A DNA stretch of 64,000 bases from DASQGA01 sp963762085 (GCA_963762085.1 CAVXJD010000005.1:62001-126000); one strand, 5' to 3'; counted from the stretch's first letter, positions 32,813-43,988 are shown. Program-made: numbers and translations. Notes: a model not told the origin generated them from the letters alone.

Positions 32813-33871
32813 CTAGAGGGCAGCCGAAACGCGGCGTAAAGCCTCGTCGCGGGAGAGCGCGGCGAGCACGGCCCAGAGCTCGGGCCCGCGCTCGGCGCCG
32901 GTCAGGACGCGGCGGAGCGTCCGCAGGTCGCCGCCCACGGCCTTCAATTCCCGGAGGATCGTCTTCGCCTGGGCCGGATCGAGCTCCTCCGGCGCGCCGC
33001 TGCGGAGCTCCACGAAGCGCTCGAGCGTCGGGCGCTCGTCCTCGGTCGCCACCGACGGCTCAGGAGCCTGCTCCAGGGACCTTGCGGTCAGGCGGGCCTC
33101 GGCCAACGTCCGCGACCCGCGGAGCGCGGGCACGAGGGCCAACGGCGCTTCGGCCTCCGCCGCAAGCTCCTCATCTGACATCGCCGCGATCGCCTCGACC
33201 GCAAGCCGGCGCAGCCGCCCGAGGTCAAAGCGAACATCCGATCGCGGCAGCGCGAGCTCCCCCAGGTAACCGCGAACGGCCGCCGCAGGGATGCCTTCGG
33301 CGCGGAGGTCGGCCAGCGTGGCCCCGTCCGAGCGCTTCGAAAGCTTGCCGCCGTCGGGGGAGAGGATGAGGCCGTGGTGGAGATACTCGGGAGGCTTGGC
33401 GCCGAGGGCTTCCGCGAGGCCGCGGTGGAGAGCCTCGTTCGGGAGGTGATCCTTCCCGCGGATGACGTGCGTGATCCCGAGGTCGATGTCGTCGACGACG
33501 GACGCCAGGTGGTAGGTGGCGCTGCCGTCCGCACGCAGGAGCGTCGGCTCGTGCTCGCCCCGGAAGTGGACCGCCCCCTCGTCGTCGTAAGCTGCCCCGC
33601 TCTCGACCAATCGGTCTGCGGCCGTGCGGTAGAGCTCGTTCCGCTCGCTCTGGCGAACTGGCCCCTCGTCAAAGGAGACGCCGAGCCAGTTCAGGTCGCG
33701 CAGGATCCCCGCCTCCGAGCCCTCCTCGGTCCGCGAGGCGTCCGTGTCGTCGATCCGAAGAACAAGGACGCCGTTCTGCTCGTCCGCGAGCGTCCGGTTC
33801 GCAACCGCTGTGAGCGCGCCCCCGAGGTGAAGAGAACCGGTCGGGCTCGGAGCGAAGCGAACCCTCACCAT
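32813..33871 (-). CDS. gltX: Glutamate-tRNA ligase, compact form
   Basis: A 352-residue class I synthetase at the gltX position of the conserved array. RFAPSPTGSLHLGG gives the HIGH motif at 15-18 and GGKLSKRSDG the KMSKS motif at 176-180. Typical GluRS has about 470-490 residues. Here the acceptor-binding insertion between the two motifs is some 60 residues shorter and its cysteine/zinc-binding region is gone. The C-terminal helical domain is also reduced to about 170 residues but keeps the LRTLRRVLTGAERGPELW ending. It is therefore longer than Glu-Q-tRNA synthetase (YadB) and retains an anticodon-side domain. Whether it is the cell's only GluRS cannot be told here. Confidence 0.82.
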   Translation of the reverse strand: MVRVRFAPSPTGSLHLGGALTAVANRTLADEQNGVLVLRIDDTDASRTEEGSEAGILRDLNWLGVSFDEGPVRQSERNELYRTAADRLVESGAAYDDEGAVHFRGEHEPTLLRADGSATYHLASVVDDIDLGITHVIRGKDHLPNEALHRGLAEALGAKPPEYLHHGLILSPDGGKLSKRSDGATLADLRAEGIPAAAVRGYLGELALPRSDVRFDLGRLRRLAVEAIAAMSDEELAAEAEAPLALVPALRGSRTLAEARLTARSLEQAPEPSVATEDERPTLERFVELRSGAPEELDPAQAKTILRELKAVGGDLRTLRRVLTGAERGPELWAVLAALSRDEALRRVSAAL

Positions 33872-33903
33872 GAGCTCAATCTACTCACTAGAGTCGTCGT
33901 GTC

Positions 33904-34659
33904 GTGGAGACGGCTCTCTTGTCGTGGTTCGACGAGCACGGCCGCGACCTCCCGTGGCGGCGGACTCGCGACCCTTACGCCATCCTCGTCTCGGAGGTGA
34001 TGCTCCAACAAACGCAGGTGGATCGGGTCGTCCCGCGGTACCGTGCCTGGCTCGCCCGCTGGCCGACCGCCCACGCGCTGGCGGCTGCCGGTCTCGCCGA
34101 CGTCATCCAGGCCTGGCAAGGCCTCGGCTACAACCGGCGCGCGGTCAGCCTGCACCGCGCCGCCCGGCAGATCGCCGAGCGCGGCTGGCCGGACGACCTG
34201 ACCGAGCTCCCCGGAGTCGGTCCTTACACGGCAGCCGCCGTCTCGAGCTTCGCGCTCGGCCGGCCGGTGCTGCCCGTGGACACCAACGTCGCCCGCGTGC
34301 AGGAGCGGACCGGTGAGACGTTCTCGCACCGCTCCGGCCAGGCGCTGATGGATCTCGGTGCCACGGTCTGCCTGGCCCGGATACCGCGCTGCGAGATCTG
34401 CCCACTCGCCTTCGGATGTCCCTCGCGCGGCCGCCGATACGAGCCGCGGCGTAGGCAGGGCCGGTTCGAGGGGTCGTTCCGCCAGCGTCGGGCGAACACT
34501 CTGCGGCATGTGGCGGAGCAGTCCCGCACCCTCTCCGAGCTGGACGAAGAGGCTGTGGAGGCTTTGGAGCGAGATGGTCTCGTGCACCGCAGCGGCGAGC
34601 TCGTCTCGCTTCCGGGGGGGTCAGAGATCGCGGAGCCAATCCGGCAGCCGGCTGTCTGA
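33904..34659 (+). CDS. mutY: A/G-specific adenine glycosylase (MutY), short form
   Basis: A 251-residue base-excision repair enzyme that removes A opposite 8-oxoG. Catalytic Glu31 (SEVMLQQTQVD) and Asp126 (PVDTNVARV) are present, with the helix-hairpin-helix LPGVGPYTAAA. The [4Fe-4S] cysteines are 156, 163, 166 and 172. The usual C-terminal NUDIX-like domain of about 100 residues that reads 8-oxoG is largely missing; only about 70 residues follow the cluster. GTG 33904 is divergent from gltX. The 3' end overlaps the membrane-protein gene by 39 bp on the other strand. Confidence 0.85.
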   Translation: METALLSWFDEHGRDLPWRRTRDPYAILVSEVMLQQTQVDRVVPRYRAWLARWPTAHALAAAGLADVIQAWQGLGYNRRAVSLHRAARQIAERGWPDDLTELPGVGPYTAAAVSSFALGRPVLPVDTNVARVQERTGETFSHRSGQALMDLGATVCLARIPRCEICPLAFGCPSRGRRYEPRRRQGRFEGSFRQRRANTLRHVAEQSRTLSELDEEAVEALERDGLVHRSGELVSLPGGSEIAEPIRQPAV

Positions 34660-35139
34660 AACGCGGTAGCTCGCGGGCTGACTCAGCCAGAAGCCAAGTG
34701 CCGCCCCGCCTGCGAGGAGGAAGAGGATCGCAAGCCAGAAGCCGTAGCGGTGGTCGGGAAAGGGCGGATGGAAGGGCGTGCTCGTTCCCTGGAAGACGGC
34801 GAAGAGCGCCAAGATGCCGAGGACGCACATGCACACGGCCGCAACCCAGGCCGCCCGCGAAGGAAGCAGGGCGAGGGCGAGCGCGAGGAGCGCGAACGCG
34901 AAGGACGGAATCGCCCAGAAACGCCCGTTCCGGACCAGGGTCTCGACGTCGCCTTCATAGGAGCTGTGGAGATATGCCCCACGGTACGACGCGGAGTCGG
35001 TGACGAGCTGGATCCCGGTCGCGCGAGCGCGGCGCGGCTCGAAGTCGACCGCTAGGAACGGGAGGAAGAAGCAGCCCACCGCCCCCGCGAGGAGTGCGAG
35101 CGCCAGGAGCCGGGGCCAGCGTCGAGACAAGGTGCGCAT
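34621..35139 (-). CDS. Four-helix membrane protein of unknown function
   Basis: A 172-residue protein with four hydrophobic segments (about 11-31, 78-95, 97-117, 132-152) and a 45-residue loop after the first. No motif recognised. I set ATG 35139, where a basic N-terminus (MRTLSRRWPR) precedes the first helix; the frame is open further upstream without hydrophobic pattern. It follows ispF by 13 bases on the same strand, so it is probably co-transcribed with it. Confidence 0.65.
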   Translation of the reverse strand: MRTLSRRWPRLLALALLAGAVGCFFLPFLAVDFEPRRARATGIQLVTDSASYRGAYLHSSYEGDVETLVRNGRFWAIPSFAFALLALALALLPSRAAWVAAVCMCVLGILALFAVFQGTSTPFHPPFPDHRYGFWLAILFLLAGGAALGFWLSQPASYRVSDSRLPDWLRDL

Positions 35140-35152
35140 CGCGATCCGAGGG

Positions 35153-35635
35153 CTACGCACGGCGAAGAAGCGCGACCGCGTGAGCTGCGAGGCCCTCGCC
35201 TCGTCCCGTGAAACCGAGCCCGTCGGTGGTCGTCGCGCGAACCGTGACCCGATCAGGCTCCGCACCCATGGCTCCGGCTAGCCGAGCGCGCATCTCAGCC
35301 CGAACGGTCGCGATCCTGGGCCGCTCCCCCACCAAAACACAGTCCGCATTCACAAGCTCGAAGCCTGCTTCGCGAACGACCTGGCACGTGTGCTGGAGGA
35401 GGCTGATCGAGGACGCGCCGTGCCAGGCAGGCGTTCCCGGAGGGAAGAGCTCGCCGATGTCGCCGAGCCCTGCTGCCCCCAGCAGCGCGTCGATCAACGC
35501 ATGCGAAAGGACGTCCCCGTCCGAGTGCCCGACGAGTCCCCGCTCCCCCGGGAACTCCACCCCTGCGAGCACCAGCGGCACGCCTTCGCTCAGGGCGTGT
35601 GCGTCGACGCCGATCCCGACCCGCAGGTCGCTCAT
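35153..35635 (-). CDS. ispF: 2-C-methyl-D-erythritol 2,4-cyclodiphosphate synthase
   Basis: A 160-residue MEP-pathway enzyme that cyclises CDP-ME-2-phosphate toward isoprenoids. The metal ligands are in GVDAHAL (Asp, His) and the HSDGDVLSHALIDALLGA signature. The C-terminal ATTTDGLGFTGRGEG motif binds CMP. Its start overlaps the upstream PHP gene's stop by 4 bp. It and ispD are both in this operon, separated by that PHP gene. Confidence 0.94.
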   Translation of the reverse strand: MSDLRVGIGVDAHALSEGVPLVLAGVEFPGERGLVGHSDGDVLSHALIDALLGAAGLGDIGELFPPGTPAWHGASSISLLQHTCQVVREAGFELVNADCVLVGERPRIATVRAEMRARLAGAMGAEPDRVTVRATTTDGLGFTGRGEGLAAHAVALLRRA

Positions 35636-36462
35636 CCGAGCGGCTCCTGCCTGGCCTCGCGTCCGTCGAACACCGTGATCGTCTCGTACCCCGCTTGCCG
35701 CAGGTGCTCGACGGCGCGGTCGAGATCCCGCCCGACGTTCTGCGAGAGATGCGCGTCCGAGGCCGTGGTCGCGGCGACCCCGTGCTCCGCACAGAGAGCG
35801 AGGAACTCGGGCGCAGGATAGATCTCCCCAACCGGCCGGTGCAGCCCCGCGCTCGAGACCTCGACAGCGACCTCACACTCGTCAAGGACGCCCACGGTCT
35901 CCTCGTATTGCGCTCTCACCTGCTCCGGCGCCGGACGGCGTCCGAAGATCTTCACGAGGTCCGGGTGCGCCAGCACGTCGACGAGCCGGCTGCGCGCCAG
36001 AGCGCGCAACTGGTCGAAGTAGAGATGCCAGACGTCGCCGACCGACCGGTGCTCCCACGCGCCCGGCTCGAGGTCGATCGCCTCTCCGTCGACGATGTGC
36101 ACGGACCCGACCAGGTAGTCCCATGGATAGGGCTCGAGTGCCTCGGCGAGCTCTTCCTCCCGCCCCTGGAACCAGTCGACCTCGAGCGCGAGCTTCACCG
36201 GGAGGCCGCGGCGCTTCGACTCGACGACGGCTTCCACATAGGTCTCGAGATCGTGACCCATGCGGTCTCGCTGGTATGGATGCGTGACGAGGCCTTCGAA
36301 CTGGCGGAAGTAGTAGAGGTGCTCGGTGAAGCCGATCTCGTCGACACCATGGGCAGCGGCCGCGTCGACATAGGCCTCGACCGCCGCTCTTGTGTGCTCG
36401 ACCGGGCCCTCTCCCGGTCCTGGACCTGGGCCGCGGAGGTGCATGTGGTAGTCGACGATCAC
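35632..36462 (-). CDS. PHP-domain phosphatase, histidinol-phosphatase (HisJ/HisK) type
   Basis: A 276-residue PHP hydrolase. The metal-site motifs are in order: VDYHMHLRG, GFTEHLYYF, LALEVDWF, VGSVHIVDG, DVLAHPDLVK and TASDAHLSQ. This pattern fits histidinol phosphatase of the HisJ type; a general phosphoesterase is also possible. It is inserted between ispD and ispF with ATGA overlaps at both ends, an unusual place for a histidine gene. No other his genes are in the window. Confidence 0.8.
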   Translation of the reverse strand: MIVDYHMHLRGPGPGPGEGPVEHTRAAVEAYVDAAAAHGVDEIGFTEHLYYFRQFEGLVTHPYQRDRMGHDLETYVEAVVESKRRGLPVKLALEVDWFQGREEELAEALEPYPWDYLVGSVHIVDGEAIDLEPGAWEHRSVGDVWHLYFDQLRALARSRLVDVLAHPDLVKIFGRRPAPEQVRAQYEETVGVLDECEVAVEVSSAGLHRPVGEIYPAPEFLALCAEHGVAATTASDAHLSQNVGRDLDRAVEHLRQAGYETITVFDGREARQEPLG

Positions 36463-37142
36463 CGGCTGAGCAGCGCCTCGACGAGCTCGAGGTCCTCCGC
36501 CGTCGTCACTTTGACCAGGCGCCTATCTCCCTCGATGATCCTGACGCGGCCGCCGCTCGCTTCGACGAATCCCGCGCAGTCGGTGGGCGATCCAGTCGAG
36601 CCGGCGAGTGCGCGCCTGAAGGTCTCGGCAACGAACGCCTGCGGCGTCTGGACTCCGTAGAGCCCCTCCCGCTCGACGGTCTCGACGACCGCGCCGTCGG
36701 CTCTGGCCCGTTTCAGCGTGTCGGCCACCGCGAGAGCCGGCACGACTCCATCCCAACCCTCCCCGAGTCCCTGGAGTACTCGGTCGATCACCTCGGGCGG
36801 CAGGAACGGTCTCGCGGCGTCGTGCACGAGTACAACTGCCGCCTCGTTCGGGACCTCGCCCATTCCGAGACGCACGGAGTCTGCCCTCGTCTCACCGCCC
36901 GGCACGCACGCGTTCACCTTGCCGGCGCCCAGTTCCTCGGCGAGGAGGATCGCGGGCTCGACCCAGTCCTCGTGCACGACGACGACGATCGCCTCGATCC
37001 ACTCGGAGTCCTCGAGCCGCTCGAGGCTCTCGGCCAGCAGGGGGCGATCGCCCAGCTTCGCAAACGCCTTCGGGCGCTCACCGCCCAGGCGCTCACCGCG
37101 CCCAGCTGCAACAAGGATCGCCCAGACGCCGGTATCGGACAC
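36459..37142 (-). CDS. ispD: 2-C-methyl-D-erythritol 4-phosphate cytidylyltransferase
   Basis: A 227-residue nucleotidyltransferase that makes CDP-methylerythritol in the MEP pathway. The CTP-binding AILVAAGRGERLGGERPKAF motif opens the protein. VHDAARPFL, YGVQTPQAF and TDCAGFVEASG are conserved active-site segments. GTG 37142 is the start. It leads an ispD-PHP-ispF run with 4-bp overlaps, downstream of carD as ispD is in other actinobacteria (known arrangement). Confidence 0.94.
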   Translation of the reverse strand: MSDTGVWAILVAAGRGERLGGERPKAFAKLGDRPLLAESLERLEDSEWIEAIVVVVHEDWVEPAILLAEELGAGKVNACVPGGETRADSVRLGMGEVPNEAAVVLVHDAARPFLPPEVIDRVLQGLGEGWDGVVPALAVADTLKRARADGAVVETVEREGLYGVQTPQAFVAETFRRALAGSTGSPTDCAGFVEASGGRVRIIEGDRRLVKVTTAEDLELVEALLSR

Positions 37143-37210
37143 CGCTGTAGCATGCCGCGCGGCGCCGGTCCGAGGTCGAGCAGGCGGGCCTCCTGGGCCG
37201 CGCCCCTCGG

Positions 37211-37384
37211 CCTAGCAGGAGGGATCGGTGGAACGCCGCTCGTCGTCGGGGTCCGATGGTCGTTCCGAGGCAAGGACGCAGGGAGTGCCGATAGCAGCGC
37301 TATCGGTGCGACTGAGGACGCGGCCTCGGGGCGAGCAGCGCGGCCCGACGGCACTGCTGCGTTTCGGCGAGCCCTCCTGCTAGG
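37211..37384. repeat. 174-bp element bounded by a perfect 13-bp inverted repeat
   Basis: CCTAGCAGGAGGG (37211-37223) is repeated in perfect inverted form at 37372-37384. The right arm contains the carD stop codon. Inside is a hairpin CCGATAGC-AGC-GCTATCGG (37288-37306). It fills the carD-ispD gap and has no good reading frame. It could be a MITE-like repeat, a large terminator or a structured RNA. A similar small hairpin with the same AGC loop lies at 56601-56615. Confidence 0.6.
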
Positions 37385-37886
37385 TAGTGGCTAGGGCAGA
37401 CTTGCCGACTGCACTGAGCTCCTCGTCGAGCCAGGCGGTTGCGCCGTCCTCGTCGAAGCCCTTCGCGTACATGAGCTCGCTGGCAAGGATCTTCTTCGCC
37501 TTCACGAACATCTGCTTCTCGCCGGTTGAGAGCCCCTTCTCGCTGTCTCGCAGGGAGAGGTTTCGAACGACCTCGGCCAGCTCGAAGATGTCGCCGGTCT
37601 TCATCTTGTCCCGGTTGTACTTGAAGCGGCGATTCCAGTTCTTCGGCATCTTCGTGCCGTCGCCGTGCAGCACGTCGAGCACCCGTTCGATGTGCTCCTC
37701 GTCGATCACGCTTCGAAGTCCGACCCGCTCCGCATTCTCTGCAGGCACGTTCACGGTCATGTCGTTGTGCTCGATCTTGATGGTCAGGTACACCCGTTCT
37801 TCACCCAGGACTGTGCGGGTTTCCTTCTTTACGACCGTGCCCGCGCCGTGGTGGGGGTAGACGACCTTGTCGCCGACTTTGTACAA
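37380..37886 (-). CDS. carD: CarD-family RNA polymerase-binding transcription factor
   Basis: A 168-residue regulator that stabilises open complexes at promoters by binding the RNAP beta subunit (known for mycobacterial CarD). The N-terminal Tudor-like domain begins YKVGDKVVYPHHGAGTVV. The C-terminal helical DNA-binding part contains the PKNWNRRFKYN tryptophan motif and the RDSEKGLSTGEKQMFVKAKK segment. The start is TTG 37886, eight bases after AGGAGG; the longer open frame upstream lacks homology. Mycobacterial carD also precedes ispD (known). The stop lies in an inverted repeat. Confidence 0.92.
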   Translation of the reverse strand: MYKVGDKVVYPHHGAGTVVKKETRTVLGEERVYLTIKIEHNDMTVNVPAENAERVGLRSVIDEEHIERVLDVLHGDGTKMPKNWNRRFKYNRDKMKTGDIFELAEVVRNLSLRDSEKGLSTGEKQMFVKAKKILASELMYAKGFDEDGATAWLDEELSAVGKSALATT

Positions 37887-38038
37887 GCCCTCTCCTCCTC
37901 TACCTGAAATGAAGTAGTCCGGGACGCCTTGGGAACGAGACCATTCTAGCAGAAGAATTGCGAAAACCGCGACGTTTCCAGGGATTTTGCGGCCGGGGCT
38001 CGTGGCCGCGGGCGCCATGTCCGCAACGTGCAGGGGTT

Positions 38039-39124
38039 TTACATCTGCAGGTAGCGGTCCACGAGGTTGTGCTCCTGCAGGCGCCGAAGCCCTTCGCGGA
38101 TCTCGCGCGCCCGGACCGAGCCGACTCCGTCGACGGCCTCGAGATCGCGATGGCTCGCCCGGATGACGGCGTCCAGCGACTCGAAGTCGTTGACCACATG
38201 GCGGATGACGGAGTCCGGAAGCCGAGGGATGTGCGATAGCACCCTGTAGCCACGGGGCGCCACCGTCTGGTCGAGCGGGTTCGCGTTGCGCGGATAGCCG
38301 AGCAGCTCGGTCAGCTCCTCGACCTCGAGGAGCTTCTGGTACGAAATCTCCGCGAGCGCCTCGAGGACGGCTGCAGCCCGGGCCGGATCGCCGCTCGCCT
38401 CGTAGTCGAACACCACGGCCGCCTTCTCGTTCGGGACGGCCTCCATGAGCTCGTCGAGATGCATGCGAATCAGACGGCCTTCCTCGCCGAGCTCGATGCA
38501 GTTGCGCTCGACCTCCTCCGCCATCCGCGTCGTCATCTCGGCACGCTGAGCGACGACGAGAACGTCGTCGAGGGTGACGGCGCTCTGGAACTCGAGCGCC
38601 GTGAGGCGAGTGAGACCCTGGTCGAGCCGCTGCCGGTAGGTCTCGAGTGTCGCGAGCACCTGGTTGGTTCTCGCGAGCACGTCAGAGATCTCCCCCAGCT
38701 GATAGCGAAGGTCGCCCAGGAACACGGTCACGGTTTCCCGCTGCTGCGAGATCGAGATCACGAGCGCGTCGGTTTGCTTGGCCACACGCTCTGCCGTGCG
38801 GTGGCGCGTTCCCGTCTCCGAGGAGGCGATCGCGGGGTCGGGCATGAGCTGGACGTTCGCGTAGACGAGCTTCGAGATGTCGGAGTTGACGATGATGGCC
38901 CCGTCCATCTTGGCCAGCTCGTAGAGGAGCTGGGCCGTGAAGGGAAGGTCAAGGCGCATCCCTCCGGAGAAGAGGAAGGCGATGTCGTTGGGCTCGTCGA
39001 TGACGATGAGCGCGCCGTGTTGCGACCTGATGATGTCGTCGATGCCCGCGCGGAAGGCAGTTCCCGGAGCCACTAGGCCGAGAGCCGAAATGAGCTTCTT
39101 ATCCTTCCTCGGGTCTGCCCTCAT
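38039..39124 (-). CDS. disA: DNA-integrity scanning diadenylate cyclase DisA
   Basis: A 361-residue enzyme making c-di-AMP from two ATP. The N-terminal DAC domain (1-145) has the DGAIIVNSD and GTRHRTAERVAKQ catalytic motifs. A helical spine follows (150-280), then the C-terminal helix-hairpin-helix domain (HRDLEAVDGVGSVRAREI) that binds branched DNA. It overlaps radA by 26 bp, the same order as in Bacillus, where RadA inhibits DisA. Product sensing genes are not in the window. Confidence 0.94.
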   Translation of the reverse strand: MRADPRKDKKLISALGLVAPGTAFRAGIDDIIRSQHGALIVIDEPNDIAFLFSGGMRLDLPFTAQLLYELAKMDGAIIVNSDISKLVYANVQLMPDPAIASSETGTRHRTAERVAKQTDALVISISQQRETVTVFLGDLRYQLGEISDVLARTNQVLATLETYRQRLDQGLTRLTALEFQSAVTLDDVLVVAQRAEMTTRMAEEVERNCIELGEEGRLIRMHLDELMEAVPNEKAAVVFDYEASGDPARAAAVLEALAEISYQKLLEVEELTELLGYPRNANPLDQTVAPRGYRVLSHIPRLPDSVIRHVVNDFESLDAVIRASHRDLEAVDGVGSVRAREIREGLRRLQEHNLVDRYLQM

Positions 39125-40448
39125 CCAGTGCCACTCCGATCGCCTGCCGGATCGTCGCCGCCGACTTCAGGGTGATTCTGCCATGCGGCTTCGTCCCTTC
39201 CGAAACGACGGCCTCGGAAAGGCCGAGCTTGGCGGTCTCGGCGAGCCGTCGCTCGGCCTGGGCGACGGGGCGCAGGCGGCCCGTGAGGCCGACCTCTGCA
39301 AAGCAGGCAACCCCAGGGCGGACGGGCTTCCCACGGGCAGCCGACGCAATCGCGACCGCGACCGCCAGATCTGCCCCAGGTTCGTCGATTCGAACACCGC
39401 CGGCGACGTTCACGAAGACGTCCGCCTGACCGAGCGCTACACCCGCATGGCGGCCGAGGACGGCGACGATCATGGACAGGCGTTTCGGGTCGACGCCGGT
39501 TCCGACTCTCCTTGGCATGGCCAGATCGGTCGGCGAGACGAGCGCCTGGATCTCGAGCAGGATCGGTCGCGTTCCTTCCAGGGCGCACGCCACGGCGGAG
39601 CCGACCTCGCCCTCTGACCGTCCGAAAAGCTCGGAGGGGTCGGCGACACCGGCGAGGCCGGCGGACGTCATCTCGAAGACTCCGAGCTCGTTCGTGGAGC
39701 CGAAGCGGTTCTTAACCGCCCGAAGCACGCGGTGAGAGCGGTAGCGGTCGCCTTCGAACTGGAGCACGCAGTCGACGAGGTGCTCGAGGACGCGAGGACC
39801 GGCGACCGCACCCTCCTTGGTCACGTGCCCGACCAGGAAGGTGGCAATGCCATGCTCCTTGGCCAGCCGGAGCAGGCGACCTGCGGCTTCCCGGACTTGT
39901 GCCACCGATCCTGGCGCCGACCCGAGCTCGGGGTCGTAGAGCGTCTGCACCGAGTCGATGACGCACACTTCCGGCCGCTCGCGCTCGAGCGTCGCGCAGA
40001 TCTCGGGCAGGCTTGTCTCGGCAAGGATCTGGACTCCGGCGCCGCCCCCGAGTCGGTCGGCGCGAAGCCGGACCTGGGCCGAAGACTCCTCTCCGGTGAC
40101 CAGGACGACCTCATGCCGCTCCGACATGTCCCGCAGCGCCATCAGGAGAAGCGTCGACTTGCCAATCCCCGGGTCGCCGCTGACGAGTACGAGCGAGGCG
40201 GGAACGAGGCCCCCACCGAGAACGCGGTCGAGTTCGGGAACACCGGTCGGGAGGCGCTCGGCGTCCGAGGCCTCGACGTCGACGAGCCGAAGCAGAGGGC
40301 GTGCCGGCGCCGCAAGCTTGCCCGTCGCCGTCGCAACGCGCTCCTCGACGAGGGTGCCCCAGCTCTCACACTCCGGACAGCGGCCGAGCCACCGTCCGGT
40401 CGTGTAACCGCACTCGGAGCATGCGTGCTGGAGAGCTGCCTTCGCCAC
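39099..40448 (-). CDS. radA: DNA repair/branch-migration ATPase RadA
   Basis: A 449-residue RecA-like protein. The N-terminal zinc finger (CSECG...CPECESWG) is followed by the ATPase core with Walker A GDPGIGKST and the RadA-specific KNRFGSTNELGVFEM motif. The C-terminal Lon-protease-like domain (320-440) lacks protease activity in the family. It processes recombination intermediates. It overlaps disA and lies downstream of clpC as in Bacillus, separated here by one opposite-strand gene. Confidence 0.94.
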   Translation of the reverse strand: MAKAALQHACSECGYTTGRWLGRCPECESWGTLVEERVATATGKLAAPARPLLRLVDVEASDAERLPTGVPELDRVLGGGLVPASLVLVSGDPGIGKSTLLLMALRDMSERHEVVLVTGEESSAQVRLRADRLGGGAGVQILAETSLPEICATLERERPEVCVIDSVQTLYDPELGSAPGSVAQVREAAGRLLRLAKEHGIATFLVGHVTKEGAVAGPRVLEHLVDCVLQFEGDRYRSHRVLRAVKNRFGSTNELGVFEMTSAGLAGVADPSELFGRSEGEVGSAVACALEGTRPILLEIQALVSPTDLAMPRRVGTGVDPKRLSMIVAVLGRHAGVALGQADVFVNVAGGVRIDEPGADLAVAVAIASAARGKPVRPGVACFAEVGLTGRLRPVAQAERRLAETAKLGLSEAVVSEGTKPHGRITLKSAATIRQAIGVALDEGRPEEG

Positions 40449-40577
40449 CCGTCCAGTCTAGGAGCCGCTCCCGACGCCGCCTGCTTGCGTCCGAGACGGA
40501 TGTGCGCCGACTTCGACACGAATCGCGGGCCCACGCGGCGGACGGCGAGCAACGGCAATCGAAGCTAACCTGTCCCC

Positions 40578-41243
40578 GTGCTCGAAGGCCCGGCCGGGCC
40601 GTCGGCAGAGGACTTGAAGCCCCTACTGCGCGGCGTCCTCCATCAATGTGCGTTCTTCCTCTCGCTCGTCGTCGGCGCCGTCCTCGTCGTAACCGCGTCG
40701 TCGGATCTCGCCCGCTGGTCCGGGCTCGTCTTCGCCGCCTCGGTGACCGCGATGTTCGGAGCGAGCGCCCTCTACCACCGTGGCTCCTGGGCGCCCCGCA
40801 AGCGCCAGTGGCTGCGCCGCCTCGACCACGCAATGATCTTCCTCCTGATTGCGGGGACATACACGCCGGTCGGCCTCCACATCCTCTCCGGTCCCTGGCA
40901 GGTAATCGTCCTCACGGTCGTCTGGATCGGGGCCGCCTTGGCGATCGGAATCAGGCTCCTCTGGACGGACGGGCCGCGCTGGATCGCGGTAGCCATCGCC
41001 GTGGCGCTCGGGTGGGTCGCGGTGCTCGTCCTGCCACAGCTCATGCGCGGGATCGCCCCTGCAGGAGTCGTCCTGCTCCTCACAGGCGGCCTGCTTTACA
41101 CGCTCGGGTCGCTGGTCTATGCCCGCAAGTGGCCGAATCCGCATCCCACGGTCTACGGGTTCCATGAGGTCTTCCACACGCTCGTGATCGCCGCTGCCGC
41201 GTGCCAGTACGTCGCGATCGCGTTCTTCGTCCTGACAGAGTAG
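40578..41243 (+). CDS. Hemolysin III/YqfA-family membrane protein
   Basis: A 221-residue protein with seven membrane helices. The PAQR-like metal-site motifs are FGASALYHRGSW (early His) and the paired histidines in YGFHEVFHTLV near the end, with LDHAMIFLLIAGTYTP between. It is related to adiponectin-receptor-type hydrolases; the name hemolysin is historical. GTG 40578 is the start. It lies on the opposite strand between radA and clpC and shares a bidirectional terminator with clpC. Confidence 0.88.
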   Translation: MLEGPAGPSAEDLKPLLRGVLHQCAFFLSLVVGAVLVVTASSDLARWSGLVFAASVTAMFGASALYHRGSWAPRKRQWLRRLDHAMIFLLIAGTYTPVGLHILSGPWQVIVLTVVWIGAALAIGIRLLWTDGPRWIAVAIAVALGWVAVLVLPQLMRGIAPAGVVLLLTGGLLYTLGSLVYARKWPNPHPTVYGFHEVFHTLVIAAAACQYVAIAFFVLTE

Positions 41244-41279
41244 AGCCGGGCGACCTCTCGCGCCCTGCTCAGAGAAGCA

Positions 41280-41303
41280 GAGAGGCGGCTTTCGCCGCCT
41301 CTC
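41280..41303. terminator. Bidirectional hairpin terminator between hemolysin-III gene and clpC
   Basis: GAGAGGCGGC (41280-41289) and GCCGCCTCTC (41294-41303) form a perfect 10-bp stem with a TTTC loop. It lies in the 62-bp gap between two convergent genes, three bases from the clpC stop. There is no long T run. Confidence 0.6.
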
Positions 41304-41305
41304 GA

Positions 41306-43837
<2,532 letters not shown>

Positions 43838-43988
43838 CCCTCGCGTCCTTTCCGTCTACTGCTGAGCCCATGCTACCGAACCGGTCGGGAGGTACTTCCG
43901 TGCTGCCTGTAGTGCGTATCGGCTCGAAGCGCCATCCTCTACAGACCTTTTTTCTCGGTCGCTCCGGACTGGCCGATAAGGTCGCATC

